A stretch of 45,717 bases of DNA from positions 1 to 45,717 of the forward strand of contig DATGGU010000192.1 in NCBI GenBank assembly GCA_035308365.1, in the 5' to 3' direction. Positions 39,009 through 45,717 of the stretch are shown here, piece after piece (within the stretch, counting starts at the first letter, position 1; each line of letters begins with the position of its first letter). Below the pieces are notes generated by a model. That model worked only from the letters and a program-made list of their open reading frames with translations, did not search any database and was not told the origin of the DNA. The DNA is from PALSA-505 sp035308365 (GTDB taxonomy: Bacteria; Actinomycetota; Actinomycetes; Streptosporangiales; Streptosporangiaceae). Position numbers and translations under genes: made by a program.

Positions 39009-39010
39009 TC

Positions 39011-40159
39011 ATGACGGTCACAAGCACCGGCGTCGTCGTGGCGGGCGGCGGCGTCATCGGGATGGCCATCGCCTGGCGAGCGGCTGCGGCCGGGCTGGAC
39101 GTGGCAGTCGTGGACCCGGCCTGCGGCGATGCCGCGTCGCTGGTCGCGGCCGGGATGCTGGCGCCGGTCTCGGAGAGCCTGTTCGGAGAGGACGCGCTGC
39201 TCCGGCTCAACCTGATGGCCGCCGAGCGGTTCGGCACGTTCACGGCCGAACTCGAAGCGGCGACGGGTCACGATGCCGGGCTGCGCCGCGACGGCACGCT
39301 GGCCGTGGCGTATGACGCGAGTGACTACACCGCTCTGGTCCGGCTGACCGAATTCCGCCGGTCGCTCGGGCTGGCCGCGGAGGAACTTGACGGCCGCGCC
39401 TGCCGGGGGCTTGAGCCGTTCCTGGCGCCGGATGTGCGCGGCGGGTTCCTGTTCGCTGGCGACTGGTCGGTGGACAACCGCCGGTATGTGGCCGCGCTGG
39501 CCCAGGCGATGCGGGACGCCGGGGTGCGGATGGTGCGGGCCAGGGTGGCGGAGCTGCTCGGCGGCGGCCAGATCCGTGCAGTGCGGCTGGACGACGGGAG
39601 GGTGCTCGGCTGTGATGTCGCCGTGGTCGCCGCCGGGCACGCCTGCGGCGGGATCGAGGGTGTGCCCGGCGCGCTGCGCGCCGCGGTCCGGCCGGTCAAG
39701 GGGCAGTTGCTGCGGCTGCGGCATCCTGCCGGGATGCCGCCGGTGCTGTCCCGCACGGTGCGCGCGACGGCACGCGGAATGGATGTCTATCTGGTGCCGC
39801 GGGCCGACGGGGAGGTGGTCGTGGGCGCCACCTCGGAGGAACGCGGCCCGGACCGGACGGTGACCGCGGGCGCCGTTCACGGCCTGCTGCGCGACGCGAT
39901 GACCGTGCTCCCGGTCACCAGCGAGCTGGTCCTGGCCGAGGCCTGCGCCGGCCTGCGGCCGGGGACCGCCGACAACGGGCCGATCGTGGGGAGCACCGGC
40001 CTGGACGGGGTTCTCATGGCCACCGGGCACTACCGCAACGGAATCCTGCTGTCCGCCGCGACCGCCGACGCCATCCTCGCCCACCTCACCGGGCAGCCCC
40101 CCGCGGCCGAGTGGGAACCGTTCTGCCCGCAGCGGTTCACGGCGGCGGTGACGCCGTGA
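39011..40159 (+). CDS. thiO: Glycine oxidase ThiO
   Basis: FAD-dependent oxidase that makes iminoglycine for thiazole synthesis under aerobic conditions. It has 382 residues. The N-terminal dinucleotide motif is VVVAGGGVIGMAIAW (8-22), and the DAO-fold elements AASLVAAGMLAPVSE, VRPVKGQLLRLR and the C-terminal GLRPGTADNGPIVG with GHYRNGILLSAATA match ThiO. ATG at 39011 lies directly behind the TPP riboswitch. The stop overlaps thiS (GTGA). Confidence 0.94.
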   Translation: MTVTSTGVVVAGGGVIGMAIAWRAAAAGLDVAVVDPACGDAASLVAAGMLAPVSESLFGEDALLRLNLMAAERFGTFTAELEAATGHDAGLRRDGTLAVAYDASDYTALVRLTEFRRSLGLAAEELDGRACRGLEPFLAPDVRGGFLFAGDWSVDNRRYVAALAQAMRDAGVRMVRARVAELLGGGQIRAVRLDDGRVLGCDVAVVAAGHACGGIEGVPGALRAAVRPVKGQLLRLRHPAGMPPVLSRTVRATARGMDVYLVPRADGEVVVGATSEERGPDRTVTAGAVHGLLRDAMTVLPVTSELVLAEACAGLRPGTADNGPIVGSTGLDGVLMATGHYRNGILLSAATADAILAHLTGQPPAAEWEPFCPQRFTAAVTP

Positions 40160-40362
40160 CGATCGAAGTGGCCGTGAACGGGGAGCCGCGCCAGGTCCCG
40201 CCGGGCACGTCCGTGGCGGGCCTGATCGCGATGGTGACCGGCCAGTCCACCGGCCTGGCCACCGCCGTGAACGGCGAGGTGGTCCCGCGGGCTTCCTGGG
40301 ACGGCACGCTGCTCGCCGAGGGTGACCGCGTCGAAGTGGTCACGGCTGTGCAGGGAGGGTGA
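40156..40362 (+). CDS. thiS: Sulfur carrier protein ThiS
   Basis: 68-residue ubiquitin-like protein whose C-terminal Gly-Gly is turned into the thiocarboxylate that supplies sulfur to the thiazole. The sequence TIEVAVNGEPRQVPPGTSV and LAEGDRVEVVTAVQGG is typical, with the required GG at 67-68. The start is GTG at 40156, inside the thiO stop (GTGA), so the two genes are coupled. A longer frame to 40111 would run into thiO. Confidence 0.95.
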   Translation: MTIEVAVNGEPRQVPPGTSVAGLIAMVTGQSTGLATAVNGEVVPRASWDGTLLAEGDRVEVVTAVQGG

Positions 40363-40363
40363 G

Positions 40364-41161
40364 ATGACCCACAACGGAAGCTCTCCCGGGGACACCTGGG
40401 TGCTGGCCGGCCAGACCCTGGGTTCCCGGCTCATCGTCGGGACCGGAGGGGCGCCGAGCCTGGACGTGCTCCGCCGTGTGCTCGGCGCCTCGGGCACCGC
40501 GCTGACCACGGTCGCGATGCGGCGGGCCGGGCCGGCCGAGGCGGGCTCGCTGCTCGGGATGCTCACCGGGTCGGGGGTGCGGATCCTGCCCAACACGGCG
40601 GGCTGCCACACCGCGCGCGAGGCGCTGCTGGTTGCCAGGCTCGGGCGCGAGGCGCTCGGCACCGACTGGGTGAAGCTGGAGGTGGTGGCCGACGACCACA
40701 CCCTGCTGCCCGACCCGGTGGAGCTGCTCGAGGCGGCCCGGCTGCTGGTGGCCGACGGGTTCACCGTCCTGCCTTACACCAATGACGACCCGGTCCTGGC
40801 CCGGCAGCTCGAGCGGGTGGGCTGCGCCGCGGTGATGCCGCTCGGCTCTCCCATAGGTTCCGGCCTCGGTGTGCGGAACCCGCACAACATCGCCATGATC
40901 GTCGCGGAGGCGAGCGTGCCGGTCATTCTCGACGCCGGCATCGGCACGGCCAGCGATGCCGCGTTCGCCATGGAGCTGGGCTGCGACGCCGTGCTGGTGG
41001 CCTCGGCCATCACCCGGGCCGCCGATCCGGAGCGGATGGCACACGCCATGCGGCTGGCCGTGGCCGCCGGGCATGCGGCCGCTTCGGCCGGGCGTATCCC
41101 CCGGCGGTGGCACGCGCAGGCGTCCAGCCCCCTGGAAGGGATGCCGGAGGTGCCGGTGTGA
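40364..41161 (+). CDS. thiG: Thiazole synthase ThiG
   Basis: TIM-barrel enzyme that joins 1-deoxyxylulose 5-phosphate, iminoglycine and ThiS thiocarboxylate into the thiazole phosphate. 265 residues from ATG at 40364, with GGGAGG upstream. The Schiff-base lysine is Lys104 in GTDWVKLEVV; LPNTAGCHTAREA, AAVMPLGSPIGSGLGVRNP and VPVILDAGIGTASDAAFAMELGCDAVLVASAIT are family signatures. The stop overlaps thiD (GTGA). Confidence 0.96.
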   Translation: MTHNGSSPGDTWVLAGQTLGSRLIVGTGGAPSLDVLRRVLGASGTALTTVAMRRAGPAEAGSLLGMLTGSGVRILPNTAGCHTAREALLVARLGREALGTDWVKLEVVADDHTLLPDPVELLEAARLLVADGFTVLPYTNDDPVLARQLERVGCAAVMPLGSPIGSGLGVRNPHNIAMIVAEASVPVILDAGIGTASDAAFAMELGCDAVLVASAITRAADPERMAHAMRLAVAAGHAAASAGRIPRRWHAQASSPLEGMPEVPV

Positions 41162-41940
41162 GCGTGGCCCGGGTGCTGACCGTCGCGTCTTCCGATTCCG
41201 GTGGCGGCGCCGGTATCCAGGCCGACCTGAAGGCGTTCGCCCGGTGCGGCGCCCATGGCATGTCGGCGATCGTGGCGCTGACCGCGCAGAACACGATGGG
41301 CGTCACGGCCATCCAGGAACTGCCGCCGCCGTTCGTACGGGCTCAGATCGACGCGGTGCTCGATGACATCGGGGCTGACGCGGTGAAGACCGGGATGCTC
41401 TTCTCGGCGGAGCTGATCGAGGTGGTCGCCCAGGCGCTGGAACCGCGGCGGCTGCCGCTGGTGGTCGATCCGGTCATGGTAGCCAGCTCCGGGAGCCGCC
41501 TGCTGCGCGATGACGCGGTGGACACGCTGGTCAAACGGCTCTTCCCGCTGGCCGTCGTGATCACCCCCAACCTCATGGAGGCGCAGGCCCTCACCGGGGC
41601 CGCCACCGAGGACCGGGCCGAACTCGCCGAGCGCCTCGCCGCCATGGGAGCCGCGGCCGTCGTGGTCACCGGCGGACACGGCGCCGAGGCGGTGGACCAC
41701 CTCTTCGACGGCGCGCGGCACGTGCCCATCCCGGTGCCCCGCCATCCGGTCGCCGCCACCCACGGGGCCGGCTGCACGCACTCGGCGGCACTGGCGGCTG
41801 GCCTGGCCACCGGGCTGCCGCTGGCCGATGCGGCCCGGCAGGCCGCGAGCGTGGCGAGCGACGCGGTGGCCCACGGGCTGGCCGGGCTCGGCGCGGGAGA
41901 GGGCCCGGTTCACGTCTTGCATCAGGGAGAGGCGGGATGA
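41158..41940 (+). CDS. thiD: Hydroxymethylpyrimidine/phosphomethylpyrimidine kinase ThiD
   Basis: Ribokinase-fold enzyme that phosphorylates HMP and HMP phosphate to feed ThiE. It has 260 residues. The substrate loop SSDSGGGAGIQADLKAF is at the N terminus (families usually show GSDPSGGAG, so this is a mild variant). VVDPVMVASSGSRLL, ITPNLMEAQALTG and the ATP/anion-hole motif THGAGCTHSAALAAGLATG near the C terminus complete it. The start is GTG at 41158, overlapping thiG; the stop overlaps tenA (ATGA). Confidence 0.94.
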   Translation: MSVARVLTVASSDSGGGAGIQADLKAFARCGAHGMSAIVALTAQNTMGVTAIQELPPPFVRAQIDAVLDDIGADAVKTGMLFSAELIEVVAQALEPRRLPLVVDPVMVASSGSRLLRDDAVDTLVKRLFPLAVVITPNLMEAQALTGAATEDRAELAERLAAMGAAAVVVTGGHGAEAVDHLFDGARHVPIPVPRHPVAATHGAGCTHSAALAAGLATGLPLADAARQAASVASDAVAHGLAGLGAGEGPVHVLHQGEAG

Positions 41941-42605
41941 GTGACAGCTTCACCAGTCGTCTATGGCAGGACATCACCGGTATCTACGACGCCATCCTGG
42001 CTCACCCGTTTCTCACCGGGCTGACCGATGGCAGCCTGCCGCGCGACGCCTTCGCGTTCTACGTCCTGCAGGACGCGCTCTACCTGAACAGCTACGCCAA
42101 AGCGCTGGCAGCGATATCCCGCCGGGCGCCGGATGAGGCCGCGCGGGACATGTTCGCGCGGCACGCGGAGGGCGCGATCGCCGTCGAGCAGTCGCTGCAC
42201 GGTTCGCTGCTGGCCGACCTCGGCATCGACCCGGCCACCGCGCCCGGGACCGAACCGGCTCCAACAACCCTCGCCTACACCAGCTATCTGCTCGCCACCG
42301 TGAGCGGTGATTCATACCCGGCCGGGGTCTGCGCGGTGCTGCCGTGCTACTGGATCTACTGGGAGGCCGGGAAGGAACTGCTGCGGCGTGGCTCACCGGA
42401 TTCGCGCTACCAGCGCTGGATCGACACCTATGGCGGTGAAGAGTTCGGCGGCGTCGTCCAGGAGGTGCTCGCCGTCACCGACGGACTCGGCGGCGGCCTG
42501 TCCGCAGGCGAGCGGGCCCGCGGGCACCGGCACTTCCGCACATCGAGCCGCTACGAGTGGATGTTCTGGGACATGGGCTACCGCAAGGAGCGCTGGCCGG
42601 TCTGA
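41937..42605 (+). CDS. tenA: Aminopyrimidine aminohydrolase / thiaminase II (TenA)
   Basis: 222-residue all-helical enzyme that salvages HMP from degraded thiamine (hydrolyses aminomethyl-HMP). Key residues are visible: Asp46 in FYVLQDALYLNSY, the catalytic Cys137 in AVLPCYWIYWEAGKEL and Glu207 in RYEWMFWDMGY. ATG at 41937 overlaps the thiD stop. As last gene of the riboswitch operon it adds salvage to the synthetic genes. It belongs to the Cys-containing TenA_C type. Confidence 0.94.
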   Translation: MSDSFTSRLWQDITGIYDAILAHPFLTGLTDGSLPRDAFAFYVLQDALYLNSYAKALAAISRRAPDEAARDMFARHAEGAIAVEQSLHGSLLADLGIDPATAPGTEPAPTTLAYTSYLLATVSGDSYPAGVCAVLPCYWIYWEAGKELLRRGSPDSRYQRWIDTYGGEEFGGVVQEVLAVTDGLGGGLSAGERARGHRHFRTSSRYEWMFWDMGYRKERWPV

Positions 42606-42613
42606 CCGGCCGG

Positions 42614-43210
42614 TCACAGGTCCCATGGCACAATCCGCAGATTCGGCCAGGTGGCCTGCCAGCGCCGGGCCTTTCGTTCATAGATATCGCGGGTGATCTG
42701 GCCCTTGTTCGGGCGGACGATCATTCCCAGCAGGTCGTTGAGCCCATATGGCGCATAGACGATGAATTCACCGGACGGATCGCGCCGGACGCCAATAGCG
42801 GTGGCCGTTGTCGGCCAGGTATTGATAGCATCCTCGGTTGACGCGTACGGTTTGATCTGTTTGCCAAATTTCTGCTCATACCAGAGGTGGACCCGGGCTT
42901 CGTTCCTGATTTCCACCTCGACCGCGAGCGAGCCGAGCAGGTGCTTGCCACGCTGGATAAACGCATCCTCGGCCGCATAGCTGGTGTCCGGATCGAAGTA
43001 GACGAGATCGAGATCTTTGATGCCGGTGTCGAGGGGAAACCCGTGGAGTTCGTTCCAGACGGTCTGGGCCACGGCTCCCGCGCCGAGATACCAGTCTGGC
43101 AGCCCGAGTGCGGGTACCTGGGCGAGAACCTCCCTGATCGTCGTGCTCTTGGTAAGTGCCGTTTCGAGGCCGGTAATCTGCGAACGAAGATTGCTGTTGA
43201 ACGCCGGCAT
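42614..43210 (-). CDS. Nucleotidyltransferase family protein (NTP_transf_6 / DUF925-like)
   Basis: 198 residues from ATG at 43210; the bases in front are AT-rich and lack a ribosome site. WYLGAGAVAQTVWNELHGFP, the acidic motif GIKDLDLVYFD (Asp66, Asp68, Asp73), EVEIRNEARVHLWYEQKFG and YGLNDLLGMIVRPNK are typical of small nucleotidyltransferase-fold proteins of the DUF925 group, whose substrate is not known. Third-position G/C is visibly lower than in neighbouring genes, with codons such as ATT, TTT, AAA and ATA, which suggests recent gain. It is convergent with tenA, 8 bp between the stops. Confidence 0.85.
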   Translation of the reverse strand: MPAFNSNLRSQITGLETALTKSTTIREVLAQVPALGLPDWYLGAGAVAQTVWNELHGFPLDTGIKDLDLVYFDPDTSYAAEDAFIQRGKHLLGSLAVEVEIRNEARVHLWYEQKFGKQIKPYASTEDAINTWPTTATAIGVRRDPSGEFIVYAPYGLNDLLGMIVRPNKGQITRDIYERKARRWQATWPNLRIVPWDL

Positions 43211-43283
43211 TAAATAATTCTACTGGCCGGCTGCGCCCGAAACTGGCTCGCGCCTGCCGCGGCGTCACGGCTACTGTGCTTCG

Positions 43284-43838
43284 ATGAGCAGCGGCGGCGT
43301 GACGGCGGCCCGGGCGGCGGCCCCGGTTGCGTCGCTGCGCCTGCGCCCGCTCCTGCCCACGGACGAGCCGGCGTTCCGCGCCGCTCACGCGGCGATGGCG
43401 GCGGAGGGGTTCGTCTTCGGACTTGGCCTGGACCCGGACATGCCCTGGGCGGCCTACCTCAAGCGGCTGGAAGACCACCGGGCCGGAGTGAACCTGCCAG
43501 CCGGCTATGTGCCCGCGACCTTCCTGGCTGCCGACGTGGCCGGGCAGCTCGTGGGCCGCACCTCGATCCGCCACCGGCTCAACGACTTCCTTATCCGCGA
43601 GGGCGGCCACATCGGCTACGGCGTCCTTCCCGGGCATCGCAGGCGCGGCTATGGGACCGAGATCCTCCGGCAGAGCCTGATCGTCGCCCGGGCCGCCGGG
43701 ATCGGCCGGGTCCTGGTCACCTGCGACGACGGCAACCTCGGCTCGATCCACATCATCGAGGCGTGCGGTGGGCAGCTGGAGTCCACGACCGCCAGCGCTG
43801 TGGACGGGCGCCCCGTGCGCCGTTACTGGATCGAGTGA
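43284..43838 (+). CDS. GNAT family N-acetyltransferase
   Basis: 184 residues from ATG at 43284. LRLRPLLPTDEPAFRAAH opens the fold; GYVPATFLAADVAGQLVGRTSIRH is the central sheet; GHIGYGVLPGHRRRGYGTEIL is motif A, where RRRGYG (R/QxxGxG/A) binds the acetyl-CoA pyrophosphate; VLVTCDDGNLGSIHIIEACGG is motif B. The acceptor cannot be told. Similar proteins act on small amines, antibiotics or protein N termini. It is a single gene, divergent from the nucleotidyltransferase, with a weak ribosome site. Confidence 0.9.
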   Translation: MSSGGVTAARAAAPVASLRLRPLLPTDEPAFRAAHAAMAAEGFVFGLGLDPDMPWAAYLKRLEDHRAGVNLPAGYVPATFLAADVAGQLVGRTSIRHRLNDFLIREGGHIGYGVLPGHRRRGYGTEILRQSLIVARAAGIGRVLVTCDDGNLGSIHIIEACGGQLESTTASAVDGRPVRRYWIE

Positions 43839-43884
43839 CGCACGCTGACCGCGCTACGCCAGGCCACCCGGCCGACGACAGCAA

Positions 43885-43982
43885 AATCACCATCCTCCCC
43901 GGCCGGGCATCAGGCCGGCGGCTCAGTAGGCTGAATCACCATCCTCCCCGGCCGGGCATCAGGCCGGCGGCTCGGCAGGCTG
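43885..43982. repeat. Tandem duplication of a 49-bp unit at the 3' end of the DUF72 gene
   Basis: Two 49-bp copies (43885-43933 and 43934-43982) differ at only two positions. The second copy contains the last codons and the stop of the minus-strand DUF72 gene. The first is a non-coding copy just beyond the stop. Each copy holds GCCGG/CCGGC inverted arms (CCGGCCGGGCATCAGGCCGG) that could fold as a terminator hairpin, so the gene may have doubled its terminator. Confidence 0.85.
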
Positions 43983-44753
43983 GCCGGGCTCCCAGGTGTG
44001 GCTGGCCTGCCGCCCGGACTGGCGGATCAGCGAGGCGAAGATGGCAGCGTCAAACAGCGCGGCACCGCCAGGATCATTGTTGAAATAGACGAAGACATCA
44101 GCATCCTCGGCCCAGGTGCGCGCCACGCGCCGCACCCAGTCCAGCAGGGTGCGCCGGGCATACCGCATACCGTCCGCGCCTTCATGGAACCGCAGGTATC
44201 CCCAGTCCGCGGTGCGCCACAGCGGAGTGACCGGGCGGCCGAGCCGGTCGGCCCAGCAGGTGGCGGCGCCATGCCGGGTCAGCACCTCCTGGACGCCGGC
44301 GCTGTCCCATGACGGGTGGCGGAACTCCACCGCGACCCGGGCCGGGCGGCCGGCCACGCCGAACCTGGCGAACTCGGCCAGGCAGGCATCCAGCGCGCCG
44401 GGGTCGGCGGCCAGCGTCGGCGGAAGCTGCAGCAGCACCGGGCCCAGCCGCTCCCCCAGGCCGCCGGCGGCGCGCATCAGCCGATCGACCGGCTCAGCCG
44501 GATCGCGCAGCCGCCGGATGTGGGTCAGGTAGCGGCTCGCCTTGACCGCCATCACGAACCCGGCGGGCGTGCGGACCCGCCAGCCTGCGAATGTCTCCTG
44601 GCCAGGCAGCCGGTAGAAGGAGCTGTTGTTCTCGACCGTGACATAGTGGCTTGTGTAGTGCTCCAGCCAGTGGCCCTGGCCCAGACCAGGTGGGTACAGC
44701 AACCCTCGCCAGTCCCGGTATTGCCAGCCGGACGTGCCCACGAGTACCGACAT
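43959..44753 (-). CDS. DUF72 family protein (YecE-like)
   Basis: 264 residues from ATG at 44753. The start MSVLVGTSGWQYRDWRGLLYPPGL, the strand YVTVENNSSFYRLPG, FVMAVKASRYLTHIRRLRDP, GPVLLQLPPTL, VAVEFRHPSW and DVFVYFNNDPGGAALFDA are all hallmarks of this TIM-barrel family. The family is widespread but has no proven activity; some members sit with nucleases or sulfur metabolism. The neighbours here give no clue. The stop falls inside the tandem duplication. Confidence 0.92.
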   Translation of the reverse strand: MSVLVGTSGWQYRDWRGLLYPPGLGQGHWLEHYTSHYVTVENNSSFYRLPGQETFAGWRVRTPAGFVMAVKASRYLTHIRRLRDPAEPVDRLMRAAGGLGERLGPVLLQLPPTLAADPGALDACLAEFARFGVAGRPARVAVEFRHPSWDSAGVQEVLTRHGAATCWADRLGRPVTPLWRTADWGYLRFHEGADGMRYARRTLLDWVRRVARTWAEDADVFVYFNNDPGGAALFDAAIFASLIRQSGRQASHTWEPGQPAEPPA

Positions 44754-44847
44754 CGCCGGGCAGATTCCCCCAACGAACGCCTGCTAACCATAAGCCCCTG
44801 ACTTAGTGGAGCTACGCAAGCCGGGTCAGTTCATGACACAAGGCAGC

Positions 44848-44889
44848 GCTGCCGCGTCCGCCGGGCGGTGGCCTGGCGGGCGCGGCAGC
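44848..44889 (-). terminator. Transcription terminator hairpin after the small secreted protein gene
   Basis: GCTGCCGCGTCCGCC (44848-44862) pairs with GGCGGGCGCGGCAGC (44875-44889) over 15 bp with one mismatch (wobble in RNA) and a 12-base loop. It lies ~45 bases past the stop of the minus-strand gene. There is no T-tract. Confidence 0.6.
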
Positions 44890-44933
44890 TGCATCCCATC
44901 GCTGGCGCCTGCTTTGCATCGGGCTGGAAAGCC

Positions 44934-45506
44934 TCAGCCGACGTTCACCGACAGGGTCAGCGGCTGGGTGTTGGTGTAGGTCTCAGCGGTGACACCCTTG
45001 GTGGACCTGGGCTTGCCGGTGTGGCCCGTGATCACGTACTGCAGCGCGAACTCGGCCCCGGTCTCGAACCCACTGGTGACGCTCCCGGTGACGGTCTCGA
45101 TGCCGTTGGACTCGGCCGTGCTGAGGGTGCCGTTGGACGGGTTGTACCCGCTGCTGGCCGGCCAGTTGATGGTGAACGTGCCGCTGAGGTTCTGCGCCTT
45201 GTACGTCGCCGAACCGGACATGACGGCGGTCAGCGTGCCGGTGCCGCTCAGCGGGCCGTCGAAGATGTTGCTGCAGCCGCTGGTGGTGCCGGTCAGCACC
45301 TCCTGCACGGTCCGGGCCTTGAGGGCGTGGAGCCCCGGGCTGATGGTGATGCTGCCGGAGACTCCGGTGCACGAGGTGTAGACGGCGTAGCCGTCGGCGT
45401 GACTGGTGCTGGCGCTGGCGGCACCGCCTATGGCCAGCGCGCCGGCCAGGCCGGCGCCGGCTACCGCAGTGGTCACGAGGGCGGCGCGGCGGGAGAAGAT
45501 GTTCAT
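44934..45506 (-). CDS. Small secreted protein of unknown function
   Basis: 190 residues from ATG at 45506, with AAGGAG nine bases upstream; the longer frame to 45716 is not supported. The signal peptide is clear: MNIFSRRAALVTTAVAGAGL with more Ala/Gly to AIGGAASAS, cleaved near ASA|ST; the SRR before the hydrophobic part is only weakly Tat-like. The mature part is about 155 residues, rich in Ser, Thr and Gly, with two cysteines (YTSCTGVSGSI and TSGCSNIF) that could form a disulfide and with alternating beta-strand patterns (GTGTLTAVMSGSATYKAQ, LSGTFTINWP, NGIETVTGSV). No catalytic motif is seen. Similar short beta proteins are common in actinomycete secretomes. Confidence 0.75.
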   Translation of the reverse strand: MNIFSRRAALVTTAVAGAGLAGALAIGGAASASTSHADGYAVYTSCTGVSGSITISPGLHALKARTVQEVLTGTTSGCSNIFDGPLSGTGTLTAVMSGSATYKAQNLSGTFTINWPASSGYNPSNGTLSTAESNGIETVTGSVTSGFETGAEFALQYVITGHTGKPRSTKGVTAETYTNTQPLTLSVNVG

Positions 45507-45607
45507 CGGTGGCTCCTTCACAGGTTCTTTCGGTATGTGCTGGTCATGAGCTGTGCTCACCACCAAACTGCCGCCAAGGCGCCGCCCGGCCATCCGTGGC
45601 GAGCGCT

Positions 45608-45629
45608 GATCCACCACGGATCCACCACG
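45608..45629. repeat. 11-bp direct repeat upstream of the secreted protein gene
   Basis: GATCCACCACG occurs twice in tandem (45608-45618 and 45619-45629), about 100 bp upstream of the secreted protein start. It might be a regulator site; one pair is weak evidence. Confidence 0.4.
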
Positions 45630-45692
45630 GACCACTGCCCGTGTCCGGCGCCGGCCGGAAACACGCGAGCGCTGCGACGAGTGCCACGATCC

Positions 45693-45708
45693 GTCATCTG
45701 GTGATGAC
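45693..45708. promoter_or_regulatory. 16-bp inverted repeat at the window edge
   Basis: GTCATC-TGGT-GATGAC forms a perfect 6-bp inverted repeat with a 4-base centre. It may be an operator for a gene beyond the window, or for the secreted protein gene ~190 bp away. Confidence 0.25.
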
Positions 45709-45717
45709 ACACTCATC

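Noticed and set aside
43885..43982. Possible CRISPR-like direct repeats
   Set aside because: Only two copies in direct tandem with no spacers; the unit spans a gene end, so it is a simple duplication.

Overview
The window comes from a high-GC actinomycete. Signs of this are many GTG starts, heavy G/C at third codon positions, leaderless-type promoters, a LexA box of the actinobacterial GAAC-N4-GTTC type, and the gene order ruvC-ruvA-ruvB-yajC-secD-secF-apt-rel. A Streptosporangiales- or Streptomyces-like host is plausible, but the sequence alone does not place it more closely. There are no rRNA genes, tRNA genes, CRISPR arrays or intact insertion sequences that I can see.

Region 1 (1-1.8 kb): the N-terminal part of a VOC/glyoxalase-like gene cut by the window edge, then a peptide deformylase divergent from a winged-helix regulator. 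Two CTTTGCAAAG palindromes sit on the shared promoter. Region 2 (2-12.4 kb, minus strand): the housekeeping block ruvCAB-yajC-secDF-apt-rel (Holliday junction processing, Sec export, adenine salvage, (p)ppGpp), with a LexA box in front of ruvC and a SPOUT/TrmH methyltransferase upstream. A broken SARP/AfsR-type regulator lies at 12.6-13.0 kb. Region 3 (13.2-19.7 kb): treY-treZ-glgX, which make trehalose from alpha-1,4-glucan. Region 4 (20-23.6 kb): two secreted proteins, a propeller-like protein and a peptidoglycan amidase.

Region 5 (23.6-26 kb) is a gene graveyard. It holds the 3' ends of a TetR regulator, an MMPL exporter, an ABC-2 permease and an SDR oxidoreductase, plus one intact-looking membrane protein with an Ig-like middle. 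Region 6 (26-35.6 kb) is the most unusual part. A caspase-family protease with C-terminal helical repeats is divergent from a tight four-gene operon for a HerA-type ATPase/translocase, an Mre11/SbcD nuclease, a Rad50/SbcC ATPase and a NurA-like nuclease. This is the archaeal-style DNA end-resection set, in a bacterium, next to a possible cell-suicide protease, which suggests DNA-break sensing or anti-phage defence.

Region 7 (35.6-38.2 kb): uppP (undecaprenyl-pyrophosphate phosphatase) is divergent from a BlaI-type repressor and an M56 (BlaR1-like) membrane protease, with two BlaI boxes between them. Region 8 (38.2-42.6 kb): thiamine synthesis, thiE opposite thiO-thiS-thiG-thiD-tenA, the latter under a TPP riboswitch. 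Region 9 (42.6-45.7 kb): accessory genes, namely a nucleotidyltransferase-fold protein with lower GC, a GNAT acetyltransferase, a DUF72 protein whose 3' end is tandemly duplicated, and a small secreted protein.
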